Of a stretch of DNA of 64,000 nucleotides, positions 51,691 through 61,106 are shown piece after piece. Source of the stretch: Fictibacillus phosphorivorans (GTDB taxonomy: Bacteria; Bacillota; Bacilli; Bacillales; Fictibacillaceae); contig NZ_VDZU01000001.1 in NCBI RefSeq assembly GCF_007673525.1, positions 620,001 through 684,000 on the forward strand, read 5' to 3'. Both the position numbers and the translations under genes were made by a program. The notes under the pieces are model-generated. The model was not told where the DNA came from. It was given only the letters and a program-made list of their open reading frames with translations, and did no database searches. How positions within the stretch are numbered: position 1 is the stretch's first letter; each line of letters begins with the position of its first letter.

Positions 51691-53117
51691 TGAGAGTAGC
51701 AATCATAGCAGAGGGTAGTTACCCTTTTGTCAGTGGAGGGGTTTCTTCATGGATACATACGCTAATTACTCAGATGCCTGAGTTTGATTTCACCATTATT
51801 TCTATTATGCCTGGTAGTTCCCGAACAACCACAGAAGATTGGAAGTATGAGATTCCTGTTAATGGAAAATCAGTTAAGGTCTATCCATTAGAAGTAAAGG
51901 AAGAAAAACCGGTATACCCTAATTTGAGTGCTGAAAACAAAGAGGATTTACTTTCTTTCTTTTTGTCGAAGGATCAAATGGGTAAAGCCATGCGTTTTTT
52001 AGGGAACTCAGATATTATTGGCAATCCCTCTGGTTTTTTTAGAAGCAATGAATTTTGGGAAATTGTTCAGATTTGCTATAAAGAAGAAAAACTACAAAGC
52101 TCTTTCATTGATTATTTCTGGATGATTCGTAACAAGTATGAGCCTATACTCCATCTTCTTCAAAGTGAATTTGATGATTATGATCTATTGCATGCAGCCT
52201 CTACTGGTTATGCAGGGGTCATAGGAGCATATCTTTCAGTCAATCAAGATATTCCTCTAATCGTTACAGAACATGGAATTTACTCTCGCGAACGAGAAGA
52301 GGAAATTTTGAAGTCCGATTGGATACCTATGATCTATAAAAGCAGGTGGATTCAATTTTTCTATTTTTTAAGTCAACTAGCCTATAGTCAGGCTGAACAA
52401 TTAATTACGCTTTTTCAAAAAAATGCTTTGGTTCAAGAGCAGCTTGGAGCAGCTAAATCCAAACAGCTCGTCATTGCAAACGGAGTAACACTTTCAAACC
52501 CATCGTTTAATAGTATGCGTTTCTCTGTTGAAAATCCTATTCAGTTAGGGGCAATTGTTAGAGTAGTCCCTATAAAAGATATAATAACCATGATTTATGC
52601 AGCCAGTATGTTGCGAAAAAGGCATATTCCTTTTCAATTACAAATATTTGGACCATTAGATGAAGATGAAGAGTATGTAAGAGAATGCCGAAACTTAGTT
52701 GAAGAACTTGATCTAAAAGAGTTTGTAACATTCACTGGTAAAATCAATGTACAAGAAAAATTAGTTGAAATTGATGTATTACTGTTAACGAGTATATCAG
52801 AGGGTCAGCCTTTGGCCATTCTAGAAGGTCTAGCTGCCGGTGTTCCATTTGTAAGTACAAATGTTGGGGATTGTGACGAACTGATAACAGGCGGTGCAAT
52901 CGATTTGTTCGGACCTGCAGGTTTCATCGTTCCTCCTGTAAACCCTAGAAAAATTGCGGAAAGCATAGAAAAATATGTGGAAGAACCATCATTAATCGAA
53001 CTTCATGGCAGACATGGATTCAAGCGGGTGCAGCATAGATATCAGCTTAGTGAAGTAATTGAGAGATATCGTTCTCTTTATAAGGAAGTAGGTAGAATAA
53101 AACAATGGCAGGAATAG
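51690..53117 (+). CDS. pelF: PelF family 4 glycosyltransferase (Pel polymerase)
   Basis: 475-aa soluble GT-B enzyme, start GTG 51690 overlapping the pelA stop (AGGTGAGGCATA upstream). Features: N-terminal GGVSSWIHTLI loop, a donor-site region LGAIVRVVPIKDI, and the GT4 EX7E motif in SEGQPLAILEGLAAGVP. Its NVGDCDELITGG segment is typical of PelF. It polymerises UDP-sugars into Pel and works with PelG. Complete, with no damage seen. The last 13 bases overlap pelG. Confidence 0.92.
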   Translation: MRVAIIAEGSYPFVSGGVSSWIHTLITQMPEFDFTIISIMPGSSRTTTEDWKYEIPVNGKSVKVYPLEVKEEKPVYPNLSAENKEDLLSFFLSKDQMGKAMRFLGNSDIIGNPSGFFRSNEFWEIVQICYKEEKLQSSFIDYFWMIRNKYEPILHLLQSEFDDYDLLHAASTGYAGVIGAYLSVNQDIPLIVTEHGIYSREREEEILKSDWIPMIYKSRWIQFFYFLSQLAYSQAEQLITLFQKNALVQEQLGAAKSKQLVIANGVTLSNPSFNSMRFSVENPIQLGAIVRVVPIKDIITMIYAASMLRKRHIPFQLQIFGPLDEDEEYVRECRNLVEELDLKEFVTFTGKINVQEKLVEIDVLLLTSISEGQPLAILEGLAAGVPFVSTNVGDCDELITGGAIDLFGPAGFIVPPVNPRKIAESIEKYVEEPSLIELHGRHGFKRVQHRYQLSEVIERYRSLYKEVGRIKQWQE

Positions 53118-54552
53118 GCTTCCAACTTCAAAAGATGTTCCAAGAAGATTACTTTTCTAGCAGAGCAAAGGCTTATGGTTTTACTATTCTTTTAACTTCG
53201 GGACCTTGGTTAATCACCATTGCTGTTCTCACTCTTTTGCAATGGGGGATGAAGAATTACGATGTTGATCTTCGTACAAGAGAGTTATTTGTAGTCTCCA
53301 TCTCGTATACGTTTATTTTTTCACAAGTGATTTATTTTTCACTTCAACTCGTTGTAACAAGGTATATAGCAGATCTGTTCTATGCAGGAAAAATTGAAGA
53401 TGTTGCTGCAACGAGTGTTGGTCTGGCAAAGCTAACGACGAGTATTGCGCTTTTATTGTGGATTCCGTTTGCTCTACTTACTCCCATACCATTTTGGTAC
53501 GATTGGCTTGTTTTGATATTGTTTCTGATTATGAACCTTATCTGGGTACTGTTTTTATATAGCACGGCAACAAAAGAGTACATGAATATTGTGTATGCCT
53601 TTTTTTTCGGAGGACTGTTAACGGTTGTCGGGTTTTGGGTGCTTCCAATTGGTGAGCTTGTCCTTTCTCTTCCCTATATAAAAGGAGCAGCCGTTATGCT
53701 AGGTGTCTTTACATTGGGGATGCTAGTTACGCTGCTCTGGCTTCTTTATCATCTTTTTATTAGTTTTCCAGAGCGTCCCTATCTAACCAATGGGGCTTTT
53801 TAAAATATATCTATAAATACCCTGATTTACTTTTCACAGGACTATTTTATAGTTTTGGACTTTGGATCAGTAATTGGATTATTTGGTTTGGTGAGGGATC
53901 GGTGTATGTTGAGAATACGTTCCGTTATCATCCAGATTATGATACTGCTCTGTTTTGGTCTTTCTTAACAATCATTCCTACTATGATGACTTTTGTAATC
54001 TCCATAGAAACAAGATTCTATAAGAAGTATTGGACTTTTTATGGCTTTATTAATGAAGGTGGAAGTTTAGATCAGATTAAAGAAAGTAAGAAGGTGATGA
54101 TCCGGGTACTAAAAGAAGAAGTTGTACGCCTTATAAGAACTCAAGGGTTATTTACATTGCTTGTTCTTCTATTGCTACCTAGATTTGTTACTTGGTTTGA
54201 GTGGAAAGCTGATTTCTTTGAATTAATGCCGATTACATTAATAGCAGTCTTTTCAATCAGTCTTGTTTTAACACTTTCTCTTCTACACTTATACTTTGAT
54301 GATCGTAAGGGAGCATGTGTAACTACATTTATATTCTTTACCGTAACCTTTCTAATAACCATTTTGTTACTTCCATTTGGATTTGATTGGTATGGGGTGG
54401 GAATAGCTGTTGGTGCAATCCTTTCTTTTACATATGGTGGACTTCGATTAATATCCTATGTAGGTGAAGCTGATTTTCATATTTTCACAAAAAAAGATCC
54501 AAAACATTATCAAAGTTCTTTAGAGAAAATTATTTCTAAATCTTCAAACTAA
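53105..54552 (+). pseudogene. pelG: PelG membrane transporter, interrupted by a one-base frameshift
   Basis: MATE/MOP-like exporter subunit that forms the Pel synthase channel with PelF. The first frame (ATG 53105, within the end of pelF) encodes GIGFQLQKMF and about six helices, ending at a TAA just after PERPYLTNG. The second frame resumes at once (GFLKYIYKYPDLLF, then GLWISNWIIWFGEGSV) and runs to 54552. Adding one G to the G4 run at 53792-53795 restores a single ~480-aa PelG of normal length. If the break is real, Pel export should fail; every other pel gene is intact, so homopolymer miscalling or a recent mutation are both possible. Confidence 0.85.
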
Positions 54553-54618
54553 TAAAGCTGATTCTATTGTCATATGGATTCAAAACCTATAAACTGGAAA
54601 TAACTAATTAAATACTGT

Positions 54619-54736
54619 GGTGATGGGCAAACTTGGTGAAAACCAAGGACGCAAAGATATGGGTCTTCGATTCTCTTTTTTTGAATAAAGATTGCCAGTC
54701 CGCGAAACCAACCCATCCCTCGTATGAATCGGGGGA
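54619..54736 (+). promoter_or_regulatory. cyclic di-GMP-I (GEMM-I) riboswitch upstream of the Pel hydrolase gene
   Basis: Core motifs: GGGCAAACTTGG, a perfect P2 stem CTTGGT-GAAA-ACCAAG with GNRA loop, GGACGCAAAGATATGGG, and a closing helix GATGGG (54622-54627) with CCCATC (54712-54717). The platform hairpin TCCCTCG (54716-54722) with CGGGGGA (54730-54736) holds the GGGGG ribosome binding site and shares two bases with the closing helix. It is followed by ATTTTTT. It could act by hiding the ribosome binding site or as a terminator. Competition with the closing helix suggests ligand-on, but weakly. Confidence 0.85.
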
Positions 54737-54743
54737 ATTTTTT

Positions 54744-55580
54744 ATGAAGAAGTGGTTATTAATAATGGCGATTTTTACTTTGGGATTTATGTCGCTAAAT
54801 CCTAATCCTGGCTCTGCTGAGGATGTAAACAGTGGTTTGCAAAAGGTAAAGAACTACAAGATTTATTACTCTGCACCAACAGAACGTATACTAAACAAGT
54901 TGCGATCTTATGATTTAATTGTGATCGAACCACAGCTATACACAAAAGAGCAAGTTCAATACCTGAAACAAAACGGGACGATTGTTCTGGGCTATATTAG
55001 TGTTATGGAAACACCAACATGGAATCAGAAAAGGATGGAGCTTCTTTCTGAAAATGACTATTTTTACAGAAATGGCGATAAAGTTCATTATGAGCAATGG
55101 GATTCTTTTTTAATGGATATTACGAGTAAAAACTATCATAATATCCTGATAGATGAAATGGAAAGACAAGTTTCTTCAAAAGGAATGGACGGTGTTTTCT
55201 TTGATACAGTAGGAAACATCGATAACGAACATTTAGAGCAAAATACGATATATAAAAAGCAATTGGATGGACTAAAAAACTTTCTTAAAGAAAGTAACGA
55301 AAGATTTCCAAACCTCCTTATGGTACAGAATTGGGGTATGGAGACGATCCAGCATACTCATAAGTATATGGATGGCTTCATGTGGGAAGGTTTTGATTAC
55401 AATGAAGTATCAACAAATGAGTGGGCTCAGATTCAAATTAGTAAGTTGAAAAAGATACAACAATTGGGGAAAACTCAAATTATGACGGTGTCTACGAAGT
55501 CGGAACGTAAAAGTAAAAGTTACGCAAAAAAATTTAACTTTCTGCACTATCATGATAAGAAGTCGTATGATGTATTTTAA
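54744..55580 (+). CDS. GH114-like Pel hydrolase (PelA hydrolase-domain equivalent)
   Basis: 278-aa exported protein. ATG 54744 follows GGGGGAATTTTTT; the longer frame from 54633 would translate the riboswitch and is rejected. Signal peptide ~1-25. TIM-barrel motifs of endo-alpha-1,4-polygalactosaminidase: YDLIVIEPQ, LGYISVMET, KGMDGVFFDTVGNID (acid residue) and MVQNWGMET with FMWEGFDYNE. In Pseudomonas this activity is fused in PelA; here it is a separate gene just after pelG. It probably trims Pel or releases cells from the matrix. Its own c-di-GMP riboswitch lets hydrolase level respond to the same signal as PelD. Confidence 0.86.
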   Translation: MKKWLLIMAIFTLGFMSLNPNPGSAEDVNSGLQKVKNYKIYYSAPTERILNKLRSYDLIVIEPQLYTKEQVQYLKQNGTIVLGYISVMETPTWNQKRMELLSENDYFYRNGDKVHYEQWDSFLMDITSKNYHNILIDEMERQVSSKGMDGVFFDTVGNIDNEHLEQNTIYKKQLDGLKNFLKESNERFPNLLMVQNWGMETIQHTHKYMDGFMWEGFDYNEVSTNEWAQIQISKLKKIQQLGKTQIMTVSTKSERKSKSYAKKFNFLHYHDKKSYDVF

Positions 55581-55613
55581 AACATGAGCCATAGCACCAA
55601 ACTAATTAGGATG

Positions 55614-55652
55614 AAAAAAAGCCAGCGTTGCAATATACGCTGGCTTTTTTCT
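55614..55652. terminator. bidirectional terminator
   Basis: AAAAAAAGCCAGCGT / ACGCTGGCTTTTTT strong hairpin between convergent genes. Confidence 0.92.
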
Positions 55653-55660
55653 GTATTTGT

Positions 55661-56566
55661 TTAGTTATAACTAATCGCTTGTTTGCCCATCTGTTCCCAT
55701 GCTGCAATAAAATTATTTAAACGTAGCTTTCTATTCTTTTGGTTTGATAGTGGATCGTTAAAATAAACATACCCACCGCTATAACCTGTTACCAATACAG
55801 AATGCTCACGATATGTCACTTTTATCTTCCCTTGGGGTGTGTAGAAATATGTAAATTGTGATTCAGGAAGCTTTGTGAACCATGAGTTTGCTATCACCCA
55901 AACGGGTTTTTTCTTATCAAGTTGTTTTTTGACCTCTGTGAAGGATTGACCAGATAGATTTACAACACGGTTTCCAAGGTATTGTCTAGCTAAGCTTTCA
56001 ACGGGTTTATTATACACGCCGTAACCAGGCTTATTATACGTATACATGTTTCCTACAAATCCAACGTTTGGATTTCCGAAATATACTTTTCCATCCACTT
56101 TTCGATAAGGAGTTGGATCTTCTTTCACTTCATAAGCAAGAGTCACCTTACTCACTTTCTTACCTGCATGATGAAGCATCATCGCAAGGCTTGTCACCTC
56201 ACATCCTCTTGGAAGCTCAGGCATTTGAGAAATAAGTGGAGCGTTTATAGGAGAGTAAGCAGGAGCGGTTGAAGTGATCAGCCAGCTTGCGATCCATCCC
56301 TTCTGTCCATTAGGCAAAGTAACGTGGTACCAGACTTCTTTTTTGCTGTTATATGCATATTGAAAAGCTTGTAGCTTTGTTCCGTATTTGACTTGTGTAA
56401 CGGTTGGATAATTGGTTCCCGTTCCCGAACGAATGTTAACAACGTCACCTTTTACATAGTACGTTTTGTTGATAGATGCAGCTGCAGATACACCATCTGC
56501 ATGAGTGAAGGCCACCGCTGTGAAAACCATACAAAAAAGGACAAGACTTTTTAAAACAAATTTCAT
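55661..56566 (-). CDS. exported SH3 plus C39-like cysteine peptidase
   Basis: 301-aa exported protein, ATG at 56566 with GGGAGGAAAAAA upstream; a longer in-frame start lacks this spacing. Signal peptide ~1-29. Bacterial SH3 domain ~33-100 (VNIRSGTGTNYPTV, GWIASWLI). C39_2 domain ~108-300 with Cys in [13 protein letters not shown], His in YREHSVLVTGY, and YFNDPLS. Same domain, motifs and QAISYN-type end as the protein at 5279; the SH3 domain is the difference and should bind the wall. Confidence 0.87.
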   Translation of the reverse strand: MKFVLKSLVLFCMVFTAVAFTHADGVSAAASINKTYYVKGDVVNIRSGTGTNYPTVTQVKYGTKLQAFQYAYNSKKEVWYHVTLPNGQKGWIASWLITSTAPAYSPINAPLISQMPELPRGCEVTSLAMMLHHAGKKVSKVTLAYEVKEDPTPYRKVDGKVYFGNPNVGFVGNMYTYNKPGYGVYNKPVESLARQYLGNRVVNLSGQSFTEVKKQLDKKKPVWVIANSWFTKLPESQFTYFYTPQGKIKVTYREHSVLVTGYSGGYVYFNDPLSNQKNRKLRLNNFIAAWEQMGKQAISYN

Positions 56567-56679
56567 TTTTTTCCTCCCTAAAGAAAATTCGATCTGATTC
56601 ACTTTTATATCGTAATATTTGACAAAATTTTCATCAATAGGGAATGATGATTATATTCTCTCATAATATCCAAAACATA

Positions 56680-56709
56680 GAAAAAGGACAGGAGAATTCT
56701 CCTGTCCTT
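56680..56709 (-). terminator. terminator of the sugar-transferase gene
   Basis: AAGGACAGGAGAATTCTCCTGTCCTT is a near-continuous palindrome (26 bases) just past the stop codon, with a T run on the minus strand. Confidence 0.88.
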
Positions 56710-56714
56710 ACCTA

Positions 56715-58064
56715 TTACATTTGTATAGTTTTTGTTTCTTTAGCAGGTTTTGTTGCTCCACCTTCTGCTTTCGTTTTATCAAGTACTACGTTTATCGTAC
56801 GAAGCAGGATAACAAGATCCATCCAAAACGAATAGTTTCTGATGTAATATAGATCGAAGCGAAGCTTGTTCTCTACGTCTGTCGTATATTTACCCATAAT
56901 TTGTGCGTAACCTGTAATTCCTGGTTTAACTGTATTACGGTATTGATAGGATTTGTTGCTTTTCGTGAACTGCTGAATGAAAAACTCACGCTCAGGACGC
57001 GGCCCAATGATAGACATGTGTCCTGCTAGTACGTTAATTAACTGTGGCAGTTCATCAATGCGGGTTGCACGTAAGAATCGGCCAGCTTTTGTGATACGGT
57101 TATCGTTCTGTTCAGCCAGAGTAGGGCCAGTTAATGCCTCTGCATTCATAACCATTGAACGGAACTTGTAGATCATGAACGGACGATTATGTCTTCCAGC
57201 TCTTTCTTGTTTGTAAAAGATTGTGCCTTTTGGTTCCTCGATCTTAATCGCAATCGCTGCAAGTAAGAAAAGAGGGGAAAGAACGATCAGCATGATGAGT
57301 GATAAGGTGATATCAAACACACGCTTTACTAGTAATTGATCAAACGTAAGTCCGAAAGGCTTAACACCAACAATCATTGTATCATCTAGTGAAGTAATCA
57401 CTGATTTAGAAACAAGTAAGTCATACAAAGATGGTACAACATAAACCAATTTATCATTTTTCATAGAATAAAAAATGAGTTTGGATTTTGTTTCTTCTGG
57501 GCAATCAGGGCCGATCATTAAGCAATCAGCGGATGAGAGAGCTTCAGCTACATCATCAAATGGAGAATCCGGACTGATTGTTTTTACAGACATGTTGTTT
57601 AATGAGGGGTAAAGGTACTTTAATTCATCTGTTGCTTCTCTTGTAACGAATAGTACTGTTCCTTCATTACTCTTACGTGATGTATTCACTAGAATCAATT
57701 TAAATGAGATTAGTAGAACGATTGATAACAAGTATGCAAGTAAAATGACTGAACGCGGTAAGGCGAATGCTCGGAACATGAACGATGCTGCCATCGTAAA
57801 GAACATGATAAAAGTGGTTACGATGAAAATATTGCTGTAGATGTCCCAAATGGTCTTACGGTGAAACGAGTACATTTCATAAGCCGCTAAGAAGAATAGA
57901 CTTACAACGAGAATCCAAGGCAGGACAGCTAAGGATGCGTCCCAGTTTCTAACCTCAAGATCGGGTCTTCTTAATAACAGGGCTATGAAATACGAAAGCG
58001 TAATGAGAACAAGATCTGTTAAAAGAACTGTTATCTTTTGTGTTGGTGATTCAATTTTATTCAT
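56715..58064 (-). CDS. polyprenyl-phosphate sugar-1-phosphate transferase (bacterial sugar transferase)
   Basis: 449-aa membrane enzyme, ATG at 58064 with AAGGAG upstream. Four N-terminal helices (~15-130), a CoA-binding-like domain (~135-230), a fifth membrane segment (~250-270), then the transferase domain (~275-440) with TIFYKQERAGR, FMIYKFRSM, TRIDELPQLINVLAG and MSIIGPRPE. It should load the first sugar onto undecaprenyl phosphate for a capsule or exopolysaccharide repeat (WbaP/EpsL/WcaJ type). Wzx/Wzy genes are not in the window, and Pel and HasA-type synthesis need no lipid carrier, so it serves a third polymer or protein glycan. The 248-base upstream gap shows no other feature. Confidence 0.9.
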   Translation of the reverse strand: MNKIESPTQKITVLLTDLVLITLSYFIALLLRRPDLEVRNWDASLAVLPWILVVSLFFLAAYEMYSFHRKTIWDIYSNIFIVTTFIMFFTMAASFMFRAFALPRSVILLAYLLSIVLLISFKLILVNTSRKSNEGTVLFVTREATDELKYLYPSLNNMSVKTISPDSPFDDVAEALSSADCLMIGPDCPEETKSKLIFYSMKNDKLVYVVPSLYDLLVSKSVITSLDDTMIVGVKPFGLTFDQLLVKRVFDITLSLIMLIVLSPLFLLAAIAIKIEEPKGTIFYKQERAGRHNRPFMIYKFRSMVMNAEALTGPTLAEQNDNRITKAGRFLRATRIDELPQLINVLAGHMSIIGPRPEREFFIQQFTKSNKSYQYRNTVKPGITGYAQIMGKYTTDVENKLRFDLYYIRNYSFWMDLVILLRTINVVLDKTKAEGGATKPAKETKTIQM

Positions 58065-58312
58065 TCATTAATTTCTCCTTATCTTGAAAACTATGTTCTG
58101 GAAGAAATGCGTTGACATGTTGAAAAATTTACTATATACAATGTAACGCTTAACCCTTTAAAAAACAAGTGAACATATGTTTATTCTCGACAATTTTTAC
58201 AATACCCAATGTGAAATATTAGAAACCTGTAAAAGCATGTTGTAACAAGCTTAGAGGATTTCTTCGAAAAAGTGCGAAATATGAATAAAATTACAAATTT
58301 ATAGGGAAAGCA

Positions 58313-58990
58313 GTGAAATTTTCTATGAAAGCATTTATTTTTGATTTTGATGGAACTGTGGCAGATACATTACCTGTTTGTTTTTATGCTTTTCAGTCAG
58401 TTTTTAAAGAATATGACCAAAAAGATGTTACGGAAAAGGACATAATTAGTATGTTTGGTCCTTCTGAAACAGGGATTATTCGCGAAAATATAACTCATCC
58501 GAATACAGATGAAGCCATTGAAAGATATTACTTACACTATGAAGAAAAGCACGAAGAGTTAGTTGATAACAATCAACAGATGCATGATTTTCTATCCCTC
58601 TTAAAAGAAGAAGGATATTTGTTAGGAATCGTTACAGGTAAAGCAAAAAGAAGTTTAGATCTTTCGTTAGAAAAACTAAGTATGAAGAAATATTTTGATG
58701 TATTTATTTCCGGCGATGATGTAGATCAGCCTAAGCCACATCCAGAAGGTATTTTAAAAGCTATAGAAATGTTAGGTGTATCTAAAGATGCTGCAGCTTT
58801 TATTGGAGATAGTGATGCGGACATTTCTGCAGGGAAAGCGGCTGAAGTTATGACGGTTGGTGTTCATTGGCTGCCCACTGTTCAAACATCTACTTTTAAG
58901 GATGAACCAGACCATTATATAAAAGACATTCATACATTTAAACAGTTGTTTAAAATAAATAAAGAAACTACGTATAAAAGTCCTAAATAA
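58313..58990 (+). CDS. HAD-superfamily phosphatase (Gph/PpaX-like)
   Basis: 225-aa cytoplasmic hydrolase. GTG 58313 has AGGGAA five bases upstream; ATG 58325 is an alternative. HAD motifs: I FDFDGTVADT (nucleophile and acid Asp), II in IVTGKAK, III Lys in DQPKPHPEG, IV in IGDSDADISAG. The helical cap is between motifs I and II. The sequence class fits phosphoglycolate or pyrophosphate phosphatases, but the substrate cannot be read. No operon partner. Confidence 0.85.
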   Translation: MKFSMKAFIFDFDGTVADTLPVCFYAFQSVFKEYDQKDVTEKDIISMFGPSETGIIRENITHPNTDEAIERYYLHYEEKHEELVDNNQQMHDFLSLLKEEGYLLGIVTGKAKRSLDLSLEKLSMKKYFDVFISGDDVDQPKPHPEGILKAIEMLGVSKDAAAFIGDSDADISAGKAAEVMTVGVHWLPTVQTSTFKDEPDHYIKDIHTFKQLFKINKETTYKSPK

Positions 58991-59116
58991 ACCCCAATAA
59001 ACCCTTTTAAACAGCAGGATGTCGAAATTTGTCTACAATATTTTATATATTATTTTGTGCCTACGAATTATACTATATTAGTAAAATATAAACATATTTT
59101 GGCAGGGGGCTATTGA

Positions 59117-60148
59117 GTGAAAAAGTTAGTAGGGTTAGTTTTAGCATTCGCAATGATTTTAGGGTTTTTCGCGTCACCATCACCAGCATCAGCTGCGATC
59201 GACGAGACAGATTTGGATACTTACTTAAAAGAAGTGAGTGCGGAGCGTGGATGGGATACACTTACAGCAGATGATTTCAACGAATACTTAAATACATACA
59301 GCTTTCTTGAAGATGGTGTAGATGAGTTCGAATCAATTGAAGAGATGAAAGAATATTTAGGTGAAGTTATTTTAGCTGACTTGAGTAATGTAGATCAACT
59401 TAGTGAAGAGTACGATACTGATGTTGTAAAAGTATTGGAAGAAAACGGGGACTCTGTAGAAAACTATCTTTATATAGACGACCTTGACTTCGCTGTGATG
59501 GACTACATCGGTTATGAGTGGGAAGACGAAGAAATGTTTGATGAAGAATTTCTGGGCTTCCTAGCAGACACTTTTGGGTTAACTGGAGATGAGATCGACC
59601 GTTTGGTGGCTCACTTAGAAATGCTTGATGAGGAGTTAAGCATGCCTGAGAATGAAGAAAGACTAGACGAAATTGCCAATCGTATGATGGCTTTTCAAGA
59701 TTTCGAGAGTGTAAGTGAATTGACGGATGATCAAGTTTCAGAACTTCTATATTTAACAAGTGAGTTAATGAAGATCTTGAAATTAGACGGAGAAATTTAT
59801 CTTTTAGATAAAGATGGAAATAAAACTTCTATTAGCTATAAAGAATTGATCTTTATGGATGATTTAAAGGGATATAGTGTTTTAGTAGAGTTGTATAGTG
59901 CAGTAGATGGAGAGTTTTTAGCAGATTTTATCCTTACGGCAGATATGTTTGACTCTGAAATCATCACAGATACAGGGAAAGAGATCAAAGAAACACCTGT
60001 AGCTGCAAAGCCTCAAAAGCCTGCTAAAACAGTTAACGGTGCGAAGTTGCCTAAAACAGCTGGATATCATGCTGATTACGTGATCCTAGGAGCAGGGATG
60101 CTAGCTCTTGGATTATGGGTTAGACGTCGTGCAATTTCTGTAAAATAG
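59117..60148 (+). CDS. LPKTA-anchored surface protein, substrate of the adjacent sortase
   Basis: 343-aa exported acidic protein, GTG 59117 after GGCAGGGGGC. Signal peptide ~1-27 (SPASAA). A very Asp/Glu-rich helical body (~30-290), a proline/lysine linker, then the sorting signal: LPKTA (~313), a hydrophobic stretch and WVRRRAISVK. The Ala at position five is typical of class D sortase substrates (LPxTA). The body has no family I recognise. The sortase gene follows after 8 bases. Confidence 0.85.
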   Translation: MKKLVGLVLAFAMILGFFASPSPASAAIDETDLDTYLKEVSAERGWDTLTADDFNEYLNTYSFLEDGVDEFESIEEMKEYLGEVILADLSNVDQLSEEYDTDVVKVLEENGDSVENYLYIDDLDFAVMDYIGYEWEDEEMFDEEFLGFLADTFGLTGDEIDRLVAHLEMLDEELSMPENEERLDEIANRMMAFQDFESVSELTDDQVSELLYLTSELMKILKLDGEIYLLDKDGNKTSISYKELIFMDDLKGYSVLVELYSAVDGEFLADFILTADMFDSEIITDTGKEIKETPVAAKPQKPAKTVNGAKLPKTAGYHADYVILGAGMLALGLWVRRRAISVK

Positions 60149-60156
60149 GAATTGAT

Positions 60157-60783
60157 ATGAGAAAAAAATGGATTCTGCTTATCCTTTCAGTAGCATTGAT
60201 TTCAGGTGGTGTATGGTTTTCTTCCACTAGCATCTATCAGTTAACAAAAGGATATCTGATGTTCAAGTTTGGTTCAGAAAAAACATTTACTGATAGCAAT
60301 GAAAAGGTGCAGGCAACGGAGAGCACTAAAAAAAGTGAAAAGACTGAAAAACTATCATTATATGAAGTACGACCAAAAATAGGAGAGCAGATGGGAGAGT
60401 TAAGAATTCCGAAGCTTGATGCTGTTCTACCTATTTATCATGGTACGAATGAAGATGAACTAGAAAAAGGAGTTGGTCACTTTGCAGACAGTGTACTGCC
60501 AGGTGAAAAAGACAATTCCGTACTTTCAGGTCATCGTGATACAGTCTTTCGCAAATTAGGTGAAGTAGGAAAAGGTGACTTATTAGTTGTAGAGACAACA
60601 GCTGGAACCTTCACGTATAAAGTTAGAAAAGTACGTATCGTTGATAAGGATGATCGTTCAGTGATCGTTTCAGTGCCTCGCGCAACGTTAACGGTAAGTA
60701 CATGTTATCCCTTTACCTTTGTAGGTGCTGCTCCTGATCGTTATGTATTAGTAGCTTACTTGATTAAAAGTGATAAAAAATAA
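60157..60783 (+). CDS. srtD: class D sortase
   Basis: 208-aa transpeptidase with an N-terminal anchor helix (~5-22) and a sortase beta-barrel (~70-205). Catalytic His in VLSGHRDTVF, Cys in TLTVSTCYPF, and Arg in APDRYVLVAY. Length and the N-terminal anchor fit class D (B. subtilis YhcS-like). It is preceded by its likely LPKTA substrate, forming a two-gene sorting cassette. It cuts between Thr and Ala and links the protein to the wall peptide. Confidence 0.87.
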   Translation: MRKKWILLILSVALISGGVWFSSTSIYQLTKGYLMFKFGSEKTFTDSNEKVQATESTKKSEKTEKLSLYEVRPKIGEQMGELRIPKLDAVLPIYHGTNEDELEKGVGHFADSVLPGEKDNSVLSGHRDTVFRKLGEVGKGDLLVVETTAGTFTYKVRKVRIVDKDDRSVIVSVPRATLTVSTCYPFTFVGAAPDRYVLVAYLIKSDKK

Positions 60784-60793
60784 AAAAAGACAG

Positions 60794-60830
60794 ATACAGC
60801 TAACTCATCTGAGGGAGCTGTATTTTTTTA
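60794..60830 (+). terminator. terminator of the sortase cassette
   Basis: ATACAGCT...AGCTGTAT hairpin with T run. The remaining gap to 61106 shows no gene or recognisable element apart from the GAGGGGCGG ribosome binding site. Confidence 0.85.
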
Positions 60831-61106
60831 TGAATAAATGACCTGTCATTCATCCTGATGGACTCAAGAAATAAGTGGTGCTGACGATAATAAAGATAGT
60901 TCTATGACATAGTATATTTCTCATCTTTGTATATTTTAAGATAATTTCGCCGTTATTTATGTGAATTAGAAACAATTGCTCAACTCATATCCGTCTAAAG
61001 AAAATAATATTTACTTTTTTTTCTAATTTATCTTGTTATTACAAAAATAGGTTAATATACTATAATTATGCAATTTTAGTAGAATAATGAAGAAAGAGGG
61101 GCGGAA

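Noticed and set aside
54633..54743. In-frame extension of the GH114 gene to an upstream start at 54633
   Set aside because: It would translate through the c-di-GMP aptamer and bury the signal peptide; the ribosome binding site supports ATG 54744.
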